Assembly (NCBI GenBank): GCA_038239345.1
Contig: JBBSEX010000019.1
Location: 1 to 64,000, forward strand
From: JBBSEX01 sp038239345
GTDB lineage: Bacteria > Acidobacteriota > Terriglobia > Bryobacterales > Bryobacteraceae
Direction: 5' to 3'
Length of the DNA: 64,000 nucleotides
Notes under the pieces: model-generated
Told to the model about the DNA's origin: nothing
Seen by the model: the letters and a program-made list of their open reading frames with translations, nothing else
The model's database searches: none
Shown: one piece after another, positions 46,736 to 56,723 of the stretch
Layout of the letters: each line of letters starts with the position of its first letter
How positions within the stretch are numbered: the first letter of the stretch is position 1
Translations under genes and position numbers: made by a program

Positions 46736-47947
46736 GTGCCAGGCGTCCCCGCGGAACTCGTAACCACACGTCCGCCTCAAGGTTTGCTCGACGCCCCAGG
46801 TAGCCGCAAGGCACTCGGCGGATTCTTCGTATCGGGCTTGCTGCTGTCGTTCATCGGCGTCATTCTTCCGGCCTGGGGACACCACCTTACGTCGGATTAT
46901 TCCACTATCAGTCTGTACTTTCTCGGCCTCAATGCCGGCATCCTTTTGGCGGTTCGCGCAGCCCCCGCTCTGACCGGATGGCGCGGGATTGGAGTCACCC
47001 TGGTTTCCGGATGCGCAACCGCTTGTGGCGCGCTTCTATTTCTAGCATCGGTCGGTCCGCCGGCAAGCCCCTGGTGGCGAGTCCTCGGTTTGGCCGGTAT
47101 CGGTTTCGCCGCCGGCCTGCTGCATAGCGCCGTCTTCCACGCCATCTCGCCCATTTATCAACACGACCCCGCGGCCACCACGAACCTTGCTGGAATCTCT
47201 TTCGGACTAGGTTGTTTCGCGATGGCAATACTGGTCTCCGTCGGCTATTACCGCTATACCGTCCCGAGCCTACTGGTTCTGATCGCCGTGATCCCCGGAT
47301 TCTTCGCCATCGCCTATTCCCAAGTTCGCTACGTCGCAAAACCGATCGTGCACTTGCCGCTGAAGCAGGTGCTGCGCGACTTCCGCAGTCCCGGCGCGCT
47401 TCTCTTCAGCCTGTTATTGTTCTTTCAATTCGGGAACGAATGGTCGATTGCCGGATGGCTTTCCATTTTCCTGATCCAGCGTCTGGGCATGAGTCCAACG
47501 GCGGCCCTGCTGGTACTGGCCGTCTACTGGCTGGCATTGCTGATCGGAAGAATCGTGGCGCAGGCCATACTTCCAAAGGTCAGCCACGGAAAACTGCTGC
47601 TTGCCTCAGTGTTGGCGGCGCTGCTCGGCTGTTTAATTCTCAGCACCACCGATAACCGCTTTGGTGCCGTAATGGGCATCCTGCTTATCGGCGGCGGGTT
47701 CGCGCCCATCTACCCGCTGGTGGTGGAAAAAATCGGATCGCGATTCCCTTATTATCATCCCGGCGTCTTCAACGGAATCTTCTCTTTCGCTTTCACCGGA
47801 GCGATGCTCGCGCCTTGTCTAGTTGGATTGATCGCCGAATATACAGGAATACAATCCGTGGTGTGGGTACCGCTGGCCGGATCCTGCATGGTCTTCGTGT
47901 TGCTGCTTCTATTGTGGCTTGAAGCGCGATTGTCGGGAATCAAATAG
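46736..47947 (+). CDS. Major facilitator superfamily transporter
   Basis: A polytopic membrane protein of about 403 residues with twelve helices (FFVSGLLLSFIGVILPAWGH first, VVWVPLAGSCMVFVLLLLLW last) and the 6+6 MFS layout around a central loop (YVAKPIVHLPLKQVLRDFRS). The pattern resembles the sugar/fucose-permease-like MFS group; the substrate is unknown. The start is uncertain: GTG at 46736 is preceded by GGAGA at a long spacing, while a frame open from 46667 would add 23 mostly polar residues. It converges with the helicase gene (7-bp gap). Confidence 0.82.
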   Translation: MPGVPAELVTTRPPQGLLDAPGSRKALGGFFVSGLLLSFIGVILPAWGHHLTSDYSTISLYFLGLNAGILLAVRAAPALTGWRGIGVTLVSGCATACGALLFLASVGPPASPWWRVLGLAGIGFAAGLLHSAVFHAISPIYQHDPAATTNLAGISFGLGCFAMAILVSVGYYRYTVPSLLVLIAVIPGFFAIAYSQVRYVAKPIVHLPLKQVLRDFRSPGALLFSLLLFFQFGNEWSIAGWLSIFLIQRLGMSPTAALLVLAVYWLALLIGRIVAQAILPKVSHGKLLLASVLAALLGCLILSTTDNRFGAVMGILLIGGGFAPIYPLVVEKIGSRFPYYHPGVFNGIFSFAFTGAMLAPCLVGLIAEYTGIQSVVWVPLAGSCMVFVLLLLLWLEARLSGIK

Positions 47948-47954
47948 CCGCGCG

Positions 47955-50900
47955 TCACACGCTTAAAAGGATCGCCCGTACGCCCTGGCCGGTGAGTTCG
48001 CGCAACGCCAGAGCATACCAGCGCGCCTGATTTTCATAATGCTCACGGCGAAATTCCAGGTCCGAGTCCGTCTTGAAATCGACGATGGTCCACACTCCGG
48101 CTTCTAGAAAAGCTAGATCGATCGTCCCTTCCAGTATCTTGGGCGGGTCCAGCCGCAACAGTACCGGGAGTTCGCGATAACATCGATCCGCTTTACGGGC
48201 ACGAGCGAAAATCGGATGAGCCAGAGCCGCCAGCGAAGCCTGAATCGCCGCCGATTTTTCCTTGTCGCTTGCGCCGAAAACCCGCGAGTGGACCGCGGCC
48301 AACGCTTTGATATCGGCTTCGTTCGCGCTGAATTCGACATCCTGCAAAATCGCGTGAACCAGTGTTCCGAAACGTTTCCCCGACGGACGCTTGCGTTGCT
48401 TCGTAAGCTCTATGAGTTCCACATCACACGGGACGTCTTGAGGTCCACGCTCCGCCGTGCTTGCCGTAATAATGTCGATCGAAAGCTTCCCACCGCGTTC
48501 AAGCGCTCTCATCCGCTGTTGCTGCCAGGCGGAATATTTCGCGATGCTCTCGCTCGCATAAGGGCCGTCAGCCAATAATTCTTCCTGCCTGATTCCAAAT
48601 GTTTCCTCAACGCCCAAATGCAACGCTCGCGGATCCCACCACACCACCGAATGCTCACCCGCTCGCGGGCGATGGCTGCCCGGCTTCACCGAACATTCGC
48701 CTTCCTGCTCATATTCCAGCGGACGGCTTAAAACGCTGGCGTCCCCGAATGGCGGGCATCCCAGAGCCAAAGTCGATTTGCGGAATTGGTCCGGTTCCGG
48801 ATACAGCGCCTTGTTCAGCGGACTCACCCAGCCCTCCCATTCCTTGTCGCCCACCACCGGCACCACCAGCAAATCGCGCGCCCGGGTTACCGCGACATAG
48901 GCCACTCGAACACCTTCCGACTTCTCGCGTTCGCGTTCCTCGGCGTCATGCTCCAGCAACTCCCGCGGCGCGCACCCCAGAATTCTGGTGGCACAGAGCC
49001 GGCGTTCCCCGGCGATATACCGGTCGGGATTCGCAGCCTGCAAATTCGCCGTCATATCCGCCAGAATCACCACCGGAAACTCCAGCCCCTTGGCGGTATG
49101 CACGGTCATTAACCGTACTCCCTCAGACCCTTCCTCCAGCACCGGTGCCTCGGCTGATTCCGCCCGCTCCGCTTGCGCCGATAACTCCTCGACAAATCCT
49201 CGAAACGATATGCCGCCCGAAAATTCATAGCTTCGCGCAAGATCGCCGATGCGATATACATTGGCCAAGATCTGCTGTCCGGCGGGACGCAGGGCAAAGC
49301 CGGCGTGGCCGCGGGTAGCTTCCAAAAGGATGTTCACGGTCTCGGCAGCCGGACGGCGGTTGCGCCCGCGATGCAATCCGGCTATCAGTTGTAACGCATC
49401 GGCCAGCGGCAAAAACTCTGGTTCCAAAACATCGGGCAGCTTATGGAAGGGATGCAGCCTGCCGTACTGCGAGCGAAATCGTAACAGCGCCGCATCGGGG
49501 ATGGCGAACAGCGAGCCCTTCAGCGTGGCATAGACGGAGAGCTCGTCTTCCGGCCACTCGATGGCGCCTAAAGCGGCGCGCAGAGTTTCGATTTCCTCGC
49601 GCTTGTGAAATGATTTCGAGCCCATCAGCAAGTGTGGAATCCCGCGCGCCTCAAGGCCCCGCGTGTAATCCCGAGTCAGATCCTTGCCAAAATTTATGAA
49701 GCGCCGAAACAATATGGCGACGTGCTGCGACTGAACCGGAACCAGCTTGGTCTTATCGTCGGGATCCCCAACTTTCCATCCGCTTTCCTTCAGCAACCAG
49801 GCGACGAAAGCGACGATCGCATCGGGCAGGCAGTCATCGATTTTGTACTTCGCCAGCCGCGACGCATAGGGTTTTGGCGCAGGTAAAGCAATGACGCTGG
49901 GTTGTCCGTCGATAGCTCCGCGCACCTCTTCCAGCGGCGAATAGAGGGCTTGCCCGGCTTCGATATTTCCTGTCATCTCCGGCGCGAAAGCCGCGTTGAC
50001 GCATTCCTGAATCGGACGTACGGAGCGGAAGCTTCTGGTCAGCCTTACCAGCCCCGCTCCGCGCTCTACCAGGCGCTGCTTCACACTCTCATAGAGGACG
50101 ACATCGGCCCGGCGAAATTTATAGATCGATTGCTTCGGATCGCCCACCACAAACAGTTTTCCGGGCTTCGGCGTCACTGCCAGCCAATCCGTTTCCCGCG
50201 AATCTTCTGATGCCAGCAGCAAAAGAATCTCCGCCTGCAAAGGATCCGTATCTTGAAATTCATCCACGAAAAGATGGGTGAACTTGTCCTGCAAATGGCG
50301 GCGCACATCGGCCTGATCGCGAATCAGATCGCGTGTAAAGATCAACAAATCCACGAAATCGAGTTTGCCCGCCCGATGTTTCGCCTCATCGTAGGCAGCC
50401 ACCAGACCAGACATTTCCTCGCGCAACACCACGGCCAGATCGGCATCGGCGCGCACCTTGAACAACGTCAGCGCTTCACACAAACGATCGCGTGCTTCGA
50501 CGATGTCCTGACGCTTTACACCTTCTAGGAACCACGTCCCGCTGCCCTTGCGCGAATCGTTCTTTAAGTCGCGATCCAGCTTCAGCAACAGGCTCTCGAC
50601 GGTGTCGTAATCACGCGTATCGGCCTTCTGCACTAAGATGGCGAAGTCGCGAACGGGAAGTAGCGACCGCTGCAAATTGTCACTCGGCTTCGTGCACTTC
50701 GCGCTGATGTTTGCCAGCTCAAACACCGGCCTTAAGAGTAAGTCGATTTCTTCCTGGCGGGAAAACTCGTCCCTCCGCCAAGGCGCCGGAAAATCGCGCC
50801 ACTCAATCAGCTTCCAGCCTGCATCCTGCAACTGTTCCATCGGGGCGCGCTTATCCCACCCACCCCAGGCCACGCGAGTCAGGGCCCTCCGCAATCCGGG

Positions 50901-51380
50901 AGATTCATCGTCCAAACGGGCCTGAATCCACTGGCGAAAAGCGCGAGCGTAAATGCGCGCGCCTTCCTGCTCATTCAACTCTTCAAACGCCGGATCGACA
51001 ACCGCTTCGACGGGGCGTTCGCGCAGCAATTGAGCGCAGAACGAGTGGATGGTCCCAACGGACGCTTCTTCCAAACGCTTCAGCGCCTCTTCCAGATTCG
51101 CTCGCTCTTGCGGCAGGGCAGCGATATTGCGGGCGCGATCAAGACCTTGCCGCAGGCGAAGCTTCAACTCACCGGCCGCCTTATGGGTGAACGTCACGGC
51201 GACAATCTTGTCGATTTCCGTTAGACCGGCTTGCAGCACCGCGACGATTCGGCTGACCAGCTCGGTAGTCTTGCCCGTGCCGGCGGATGCCTCGACGATA
51301 AGGCTCAAGCCAAGCTCATGGCGAATCTGCCGCCGCGCTTCTTCATCGGAAATCTGGACGCGCGGCAGTGCCGTACTCAT
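47955..51380 (-). CDS. AddA-like UvrD/Rep helicase-nuclease
   Basis: An 1141-residue superfamily 1A helicase with a C-terminal PD-(D/E)XK nuclease, the AddA/RecB plan for double-strand-break end resection. Motif I ASAGTGKT (31-38), motif Ia/Ib HKAAGELKLRLRQGL, motif II DEFQDTDPLQ, motif IV/V VRLMTVHTAKGLEFPVV and VAYVAVTRARDLLVVP are seen. The nuclease core is EGTIDLAFLEAGVWTIVDFK (catalytic Asp and Lys within DFKTD). Its start overlaps the stop of the AddB-like gene by 4 bp, so the pair is coupled. Length agrees with AddA (about 1150-1250). Confidence 0.9.
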   Translation of the reverse strand: MSTALPRVQISDEEARRQIRHELGLSLIVEASAGTGKTTELVSRIVAVLQAGLTEIDKIVAVTFTHKAAGELKLRLRQGLDRARNIAALPQERANLEEALKRLEEASVGTIHSFCAQLLRERPVEAVVDPAFEELNEQEGARIYARAFRQWIQARLDDESPGLRRALTRVAWGGWDKRAPMEQLQDAGWKLIEWRDFPAPWRRDEFSRQEEIDLLLRPVFELANISAKCTKPSDNLQRSLLPVRDFAILVQKADTRDYDTVESLLLKLDRDLKNDSRKGSGTWFLEGVKRQDIVEARDRLCEALTLFKVRADADLAVVLREEMSGLVAAYDEAKHRAGKLDFVDLLIFTRDLIRDQADVRRHLQDKFTHLFVDEFQDTDPLQAEILLLLASEDSRETDWLAVTPKPGKLFVVGDPKQSIYKFRRADVVLYESVKQRLVERGAGLVRLTRSFRSVRPIQECVNAAFAPEMTGNIEAGQALYSPLEEVRGAIDGQPSVIALPAPKPYASRLAKYKIDDCLPDAIVAFVAWLLKESGWKVGDPDDKTKLVPVQSQHVAILFRRFINFGKDLTRDYTRGLEARGIPHLLMGSKSFHKREEIETLRAALGAIEWPEDELSVYATLKGSLFAIPDAALLRFRSQYGRLHPFHKLPDVLEPEFLPLADALQLIAGLHRGRNRRPAAETVNILLEATRGHAGFALRPAGQQILANVYRIGDLARSYEFSGGISFRGFVEELSAQAERAESAEAPVLEEGSEGVRLMTVHTAKGLEFPVVILADMTANLQAANPDRYIAGERRLCATRILGCAPRELLEHDAEEREREKSEGVRVAYVAVTRARDLLVVPVVGDKEWEGWVSPLNKALYPEPDQFRKSTLALGCPPFGDASVLSRPLEYEQEGECSVKPGSHRPRAGEHSVVWWDPRALHLGVEETFGIRQEELLADGPYASESIAKYSAWQQQRMRALERGGKLSIDIITASTAERGPQDVPCDVELIELTKQRKRPSGKRFGTLVHAILQDVEFSANEADIKALAAVHSRVFGASDKEKSAAIQASLAALAHPIFARARKADRCYRELPVLLRLDPPKILEGTIDLAFLEAGVWTIVDFKTDSDLEFRREHYENQARWYALALRELTGQGVRAILLSV

Positions 51381-54300
51381 GGCATGTTCCGCAATTCCAG
51401 CAGCGGCTCCAGAGAGCTCTGCTCCTTTCTTCGCACTCGCAATTCTTCATATGGGCCGCACACCACTGCGTAGTCGCATGTCCCGCACGCGCCAGATTCC
51501 GGTGCGGCTGGCAGGAATCCACCGCCGATTGCGTCATCGACGATTTGCGTCACTTTCGCGATGCGCTCCCGCGATGTGGGATTGAGCGGAATCTGCACCG
51601 CCGTGTACCCGCCGCGCTGCGTGCAGTAATATAAACGGCCGGAATCCACTGGCGCGCCCAGCAATTTCTCGGCGGCCAAGGCGTATAGCAGCGGCTGCAG
51701 CAATTTTCCGCCGCCGACGTGGAGCGGTATCTTATCGGGAGGCTTTCCAGTCTTATGATCCGTCACTCGGAGATGTCCGCCACTATGCCGCTCGACTAAG
51801 TCGATGGACCCTCGTAATCGCGCACCATTGGGCGCTTCGGCATAGGCAACCGTACTCGCCGCATCGTGCGCTGCCGAAGGCGCAAGACCGAAGGCGAACT
51901 CGAAATGATTCGGCGTCCACTGCGGATCGCTGCGCCCCAGCCAACCGCGCAGATCGGCGCGAATGTCGTCTATTTCCGAATGCCAGACGCGTGGAATCGC
52001 CGGCGCAAGATCGTCTTCATATCGCGCCGCCACGCGATCCAGAACTTCGTTGGCGAGGGCCAGCGCAGGTCCTAGATTGTCCGGCCCAACGGGCAGCAGG
52101 CCGTCGCTCCGGAGTGCGTTGAATAACTCAAACTGCACGCGATGGAATATCTCACCACGCGTCAACGGATCCAATTGCTCCAGGGCCGCGGCCTCTTCCC
52201 GGGGCCGCAGTTGAAAGATCGCCTGCAGATAAAATTTATAGGGACAGGTGGCGTAGTTCTGTAGGGAACTGGGCGAATAAGCGCGCGCCCGCAGGCGATG
52301 CGCCGCCAGAATCTCCGTCGTCGCGGCATCGCTTGCCACCATTCCATCCACTGCGTCCCACTTCGGCTGCCAGCGCCGCCAGCGAGTTCGCATAGAACGC
52401 GCCAGGTGCGGATTCGCTTCCATGATGTAGCGCGCGCGGCTTCGCTGATCGATCTTCTTATCAAGATACGGATACAAGTACGCCAAGTCGTATTCGGCGT
52501 CGTCGACGGCCTGCATCGGGTCGGCTGGAGCTGGCCATCCCAGCCGCGCGGGCGCGGATTGCATCGCCGATCGCTCAAACTCATGCAAGTCCGGCAACGT
52601 GCCGCGGACCACGCGGGGAAACTCCAGCGCATAAAAGGACGGCACTCGGGGACGTGCTTGCGCGACGTCCATTCGAGGATAAGAAACGAACAATCGCTCA
52701 CCCGCGGCGGCGACCGCGTATCGTAAAAGCCGTCGCTCATTCGCCGCCTTGTCCGTTCGCAGCAACAGCCCCGCATCCAGCGGCTTGCGATATTCATCCA
52801 ACAATAGTGGATCTTCAAACACCCGCTTGGGAAAAACCCCCTCGGCTAGTCCCGGCAAAAATACGACGCGAAACGTGCGCCCCCGCGCTTCTTCAATGCT
52901 CGTGATGAAGACGTGTCCGTAACGTCTGCTTGGCATCTCCCGGCGCAACTGACCTAGGCGCTCGCTCAGAACACCACGCACTTCCTCTAACCCAACCGGC
53001 CCGACTTCAGACATCGGTTCCAATTCGGCCAGCACCGAAAGCACTCCTTCCGGTTGCCGCAGTGAAGCTTCGGCCAGCGCCGCCAATTGAGCCAGCCACT
53101 CGCCCCACGACGACTCGCGTGGCAACTCCGTCAGCATGGCGATCAACGGAAGCGCGAAGCCTTGCAGGGTATCCAACTGCGCCGCCTGCCGCTCACGATA
53201 TTGCTTACGAGGATCGTCGGGATCCATGGATTGCACCTGCAGCTTTAGCTCTTCCTGTAGTCCATGCAGACGCTTCGCCCACCGATCTTTCCCGCCGATC
53301 ACAGCGGCATCGATCAGTAATTTCTCCCATCCGATGGGTAGCGCAGGAGAAGGTTCGTCCTCACTTGTCTCCTTGAGTTCCTCTTCATCGGGCATTACAA
53401 ACTGCGAGCGGCTCGCGGCGTCTGAAATGATTTCCGGCACTTGCCCGAGCGACAAATACTCGGCAAACCGCGACGCCGAGGTTCCTTCCGCCGCGCACGC
53501 CAACAACGCCAGAAAAGCGCGTCCGGCGGGATCGGGCCGGCGGCTGCCCCGTGTGAAATAGGCCGGAATCCCGGCACGCCGCAGAGCCTCTTCGAGTAAG
53601 GGCTGGTACCGATCGGGCGCCCGCAAAAGAATCGCGATCTCATCGAAAGCTACGCCATCGGTGGCCAGGGCACGGATCCGCCGGGCAATTTCGACAGACT
53701 CCAATCCTTCACCGGGCGTCGAAAAGATTTGCAGGCTGTCATCGAAATCGCAACGGGTGCTCAATTGGGTGGCGAATAGATTTCCCCGCACATGATCCAG
53801 ACATCGCTGCGGGCCCGCGCCAATGGCCACGGCCGTGACACCCAGCAGCCGCTCCATCACCCGCTGCTCGCCATCAAGTACGGTCGCCACCACGGACGGG
53901 GCATGCGCAAACAAAGCCGCGGCAAATGTCTCGTGCAATTTTGATTCAAGGGGAACTTCCAACAAGACCAGCGGTAATCCCGTCAATCGATGACCGCGAG
54001 CATTCGCAACATCCGCCGCCAGATGCAAGATCAGTGCAAGATCGGCCAGCCTCCGTTCCTTCAATTCGCCATCGTACAGTTCCAGCAACACCGCCAGGTC
54101 TTGGCCCGGCGCACCCGTCTTGGCCAAAGCCTCGATACTCACCGCTTGCAAGCGAAGCTCATTCAGGGTGGATGCCAGCGAGACGGCAAACCCCGGCGTA
54201 TCGGCAACCGGAGCGAAGTAGCGCAGCTTGCCCTTTGCCAGATGAACCACGCGCGCAGCCAGTGCTTCCTGGCCCAAGCTGCTAACTGGCGCGAGTCCGC

Positions 54301-54514
54301 GTTCTGCTATCGATTGAAGCGACAAATGCGACGCCAGTTGCCGCAACGTCATTCGATGCACGCCCAGAAATCCACGCTTGGCATTGGCCCGCACGAAATC
54401 GTCGGCGGCAAATCGAGTGGCGCCCAGCACGATAGTTTCCGGCGAGTCCAGATGCCGAGCCGCCGCCGACAGCAGTGCCGAATTGGAGGCGGAACAATAG
54501 ACGATGCGGGGCAC
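51377..54514 (-). CDS. AddB-like PD-(D/E)XK nuclease subunit
   Basis: A 1045-residue partner of the AddA-like helicase. The N-terminal part is a degenerate helicase fold that has lost the Walker lysine; the C-terminal nuclease has GSIDLVERHSGGHLRVTDHK. A first cysteine in NYATCPYKFYLQ and a distal cluster ACGTCDYAVVC (about 1009-1018) match the four-Cys iron-sulfur staple of AddB nucleases. It is first in the two-gene operon and divergent from the binding-protein gene at 54592. Sequence divergence from Bacillus AddB is strong, as usual. Confidence 0.87.
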   Translation of the reverse strand: MPRIVYCSASNSALLSAAARHLDSPETIVLGATRFAADDFVRANAKRGFLGVHRMTLRQLASHLSLQSIAERGLAPVSSLGQEALAARVVHLAKGKLRYFAPVADTPGFAVSLASTLNELRLQAVSIEALAKTGAPGQDLAVLLELYDGELKERRLADLALILHLAADVANARGHRLTGLPLVLLEVPLESKLHETFAAALFAHAPSVVATVLDGEQRVMERLLGVTAVAIGAGPQRCLDHVRGNLFATQLSTRCDFDDSLQIFSTPGEGLESVEIARRIRALATDGVAFDEIAILLRAPDRYQPLLEEALRRAGIPAYFTRGSRRPDPAGRAFLALLACAAEGTSASRFAEYLSLGQVPEIISDAASRSQFVMPDEEELKETSEDEPSPALPIGWEKLLIDAAVIGGKDRWAKRLHGLQEELKLQVQSMDPDDPRKQYRERQAAQLDTLQGFALPLIAMLTELPRESSWGEWLAQLAALAEASLRQPEGVLSVLAELEPMSEVGPVGLEEVRGVLSERLGQLRREMPSRRYGHVFITSIEEARGRTFRVVFLPGLAEGVFPKRVFEDPLLLDEYRKPLDAGLLLRTDKAANERRLLRYAVAAAGERLFVSYPRMDVAQARPRVPSFYALEFPRVVRGTLPDLHEFERSAMQSAPARLGWPAPADPMQAVDDAEYDLAYLYPYLDKKIDQRSRARYIMEANPHLARSMRTRWRRWQPKWDAVDGMVASDAATTEILAAHRLRARAYSPSSLQNYATCPYKFYLQAIFQLRPREEAAALEQLDPLTRGEIFHRVQFELFNALRSDGLLPVGPDNLGPALALANEVLDRVAARYEDDLAPAIPRVWHSEIDDIRADLRGWLGRSDPQWTPNHFEFAFGLAPSAAHDAASTVAYAEAPNGARLRGSIDLVERHSGGHLRVTDHKTGKPPDKIPLHVGGGKLLQPLLYALAAEKLLGAPVDSGRLYYCTQRGGYTAVQIPLNPTSRERIAKVTQIVDDAIGGGFLPAAPESGACGTCDYAVVCGPYEELRVRRKEQSSLEPLLELRNMP

Positions 54515-54591
54515 CGGCCACCATTATAGGCGCCGCTCACAGGACGCCCTCAACGACGACGGAACAGCGGAGCAGCTACTCTATATAGGAC

Positions 54592-55554
54592 ATGAAATTT
54601 AGAACACGTGCCCTCGTCGGCATCTGTCTTCTGGCCATTCTTTCCTCTTGCCAGCGGCAACGGCAAAAAGTAATTGCCGTGATTCCGAAAGGAACCGCCT
54701 CCATCTTCTGGATCGCCGTGGAAGCAGGCGCGCTAGCCGCAGGTAAAGAGAATCAGGTGGAAATCGTTTGGACCGGCCCGGCGCAGGAAACAGATTATAG
54801 CCGGCAAATTGAGATTGTCGACTCAATGGTTACGCGTCACGTGGACGGCATCGCGCTGGCCGCGGCGGAACGAAAAGCACTCGTGCGTCCCGTGGAACGA
54901 GCTGTGGCCGCCGGGATCCCGATAACGGTTTTCGATTCCGGACTCGATTTCAAAGACTACGTGAGCTTTGTCGCCACCAACAATTACGAAGGCGGTAGAC
55001 TCGCGGCGCATACCCTGGCGGGATTGATGCATGGGAAGGGGAAGGTGGCCATTTTGATGCACGCGCCGGGGAGCGCCTCCACCATGGATCGAGAACGCGG
55101 GTTCACCGATGTTCTGCAAAAGGAATTCCCAGAGATGCACGTAGTCGCCACTAAATATGGAGAGGCGGACGCATCGAAGGCACGCGCCGGCGCGGAAAAT
55201 ATATTCACCGCGCAACCGGATTTAGAGGGCATCTTTTCTTCGTCGGAACGCAGCTCGCTTGGTGTCGCGCTAGCCTTGAAGTCGCGGAATCTTTCGGGCA
55301 AGATCAAGTTTGTCGCCTTCGATTCGAGCGATGCGATTGTCGCCGATTTGAAGAACGGAACCATCGACGCACTGGTTGTACAGGATCCGTTCAAGCTCGG
55401 TCACGAAGCCGTGCAAACCCTGGTTGATAAGCTGAACGGCAAGACTCCCGCGAAGAGCATCGACCTGGCGGCGCGCGTTCTACGGAAGGACGATCTGGAC
55501 AAGCCCGACGTGAAAGAATTGCTTGCGCCGGACATCAAGAAGTATCTGCCATAA
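54592..55554 (+). CDS. ABC-type sugar-binding lipoprotein (periplasmic binding protein)
   Basis: A 320-residue type-I periplasmic binding protein of the ribose/galactose-binding family. The N-terminus is a lipoprotein signal ending LLAILSSC, so it should be tethered by Cys19. The fold is clear from VIAVIPKGTASIFWIAVEAG, VDGIALAAAERKALVRPVER, GIPITVFDSGLDFKDYVSFV and ALVVQDPFKLGHEAVQTLVD. No permease or ATPase gene is adjacent, so it is an orphan whose transporter, or signalling partner, lies elsewhere. No ribosome-binding site of note (GGAC four bases before ATG). Confidence 0.88.
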   Translation: MKFRTRALVGICLLAILSSCQRQRQKVIAVIPKGTASIFWIAVEAGALAAGKENQVEIVWTGPAQETDYSRQIEIVDSMVTRHVDGIALAAAERKALVRPVERAVAAGIPITVFDSGLDFKDYVSFVATNNYEGGRLAAHTLAGLMHGKGKVAILMHAPGSASTMDRERGFTDVLQKEFPEMHVVATKYGEADASKARAGAENIFTAQPDLEGIFSSSERSSLGVALALKSRNLSGKIKFVAFDSSDAIVADLKNGTIDALVVQDPFKLGHEAVQTLVDKLNGKTPAKSIDLAARVLRKDDLDKPDVKELLAPDIKKYLP

Positions 55555-55593
55555 CACGTTCGCGATCGCCGGGCGACCCGCTAGAATAGAGCG

Positions 55594-55836
55594 ATGCCGG
55601 ACGAAGAAGTGAAGCCGCCGAGCTTCGAAGCGGGACTGCTGGAACTGGAAGCCGTCGTCAAAGAAATGGAAGGCGGCGAGCTGCCCTTAGAGCGCGCCAT
55701 CGCACTCTTCGAACAGGGAATGAAGCTCAGCGAGACCTGCCGCAAGCAGTTGGAAGAAGCGGAAACACGCGTGGAAATGCTGATCCGCAAGGGTGATAAG
55801 GTACAGCCGGAGCCCTATCGTAACGACAAATCTTAA
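55594..55836 (+). CDS. xseB: Exodeoxyribonuclease VII small subunit
   Basis: An 80-residue helical protein that matches XseB: FEAGLLELEAVVKEMEGGEL, PLERAIALFEQGMKL and CRKQLEEAETRVEML. It forms a complex with several copies per XseA to degrade single-stranded DNA. The xseA gene is not adjacent. ispA starts 2 bp after the stop, the widespread xseB-ispA order. Confidence 0.95.
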   Translation: MPDEEVKPPSFEAGLLELEAVVKEMEGGELPLERAIALFEQGMKLSETCRKQLEEAETRVEMLIRKGDKVQPEPYRNDKS

Positions 55837-55838
55837 GA

Positions 55839-56723
55839 ATGACGATCGAACAATATTTATTGGACGAACAGAAACTGGTCGATGCCACACTCGATCGCTG
55901 GGTACCTTCGGAACACGCCGACCCTCCGACAATCCACAAGGCGATGCGCTATAGCTTGTTCGCCGGTGGCAAGCGGATTCGGCCACTGCTCTGCATGGCC
56001 GCGGCGCGGGCGATCTCCGATGCACCCGTGGGTGTTGAATCGGCGGCCTGCACGCTTGAGTTGATTCACACATACTCCTTAATCCACGACGATCTTCCGG
56101 CATTGGATAATGACGACCTACGCCGTGGGCGGCCGACATGCCACAAGGTTTTCGGCGATGCCATGGCGATTCTGGCCGGCGATGCGCTGCTGACATTGGC
56201 GTTTGAAGTTTTGTCAAAGTTGCCACACGCCGGGGCGGAACGGCGCATCGCATTGGTTCGGGAACTGGCAACCGCATCGGGCACCGTTGGAGGTATGATC
56301 GGCGGCCAGGTGCATGACATTGAAGGCGAGGGCAAGCGTCCCAGCGCGGCATTGCTTGAATCCATTCATCGCGCGAAGACAGGCGCATTGCTCTGCGGCA
56401 GCGTTCGCATGGGGGCCATTTATGCCGAGGCTTCTGAAGAACAACTTGCCGCGCTTACCGCTTTCGGAAGGCACGCGGGACTCGCGTTTCAAATCGTCGA
56501 CGATATTCTAGACGTTTCGCAGCCATCGGAAAAACTCGGGAAGACGGCCGGAAAAGACGCCCAGCAGAATAAGATTACGTTCCCCGCGGTTTATGGTATG
56601 GAGCGGTCCGGCGAAATGGCCGAAGAAGAACGGTTAGCGGCGCATTTGGCTTTGAAACCGTTTGACGATCGGGCGCAACGTCTGCGGGAACTCGCCGATC
56701 TGATCGTCCGCCGCAAGGCATGA
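55839..56723 (+). CDS. ispA: Farnesyl diphosphate synthase (geranylgeranyl-type polyprenyl synthase)
   Basis: A 294-residue prenyl synthase condensing isopentenyl diphosphate with allylic diphosphates. The first Asp-rich motif HDDLPALDND (Asp84-Asp85) and second DDILD (Asp221, Asp222, Asp225) are intact, with GGKRIRP (43-49) and GGQVHDIEGEGK. The residues before the first motif suggest a C15 product. It ends in a 4-bp overlap with tlyA (ATGA), so the xseB-ispA-tlyA-nadK-symporter run is one transcription unit. Confidence 0.95.
   Translation: MTIEQYLLDEQKLVDATLDRWVPSEHADPPTIHKAMRYSLFAGGKRIRPLLCMAAARAISDAPVGVESAACTLELIHTYSLIHDDLPALDNDDLRRGRPTCHKVFGDAMAILAGDALLTLAFEVLSKLPHAGAERRIALVRELATASGTVGGMIGGQVHDIEGEGKRPSAALLESIHRAKTGALLCGSVRMGAIYAEASEEQLAALTAFGRHAGLAFQIVDDILDVSQPSEKLGKTAGKDAQQNKITFPAVYGMERSGEMAEEERLAAHLALKPFDDRAQRLRELADLIVRRKA

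Noticed and set aside
48599..49318. 239-codon plus-strand frame in the AddA-like gene
   Set aside because: Proline/arginine-rich composition typical of antisense shadow; helicase motifs are on the other strand.
54592..55554. Complete sugar ABC transporter operon
   Set aside because: Only the binding protein is present; the next genes are xseB and ispA, with no permease or ATPase.
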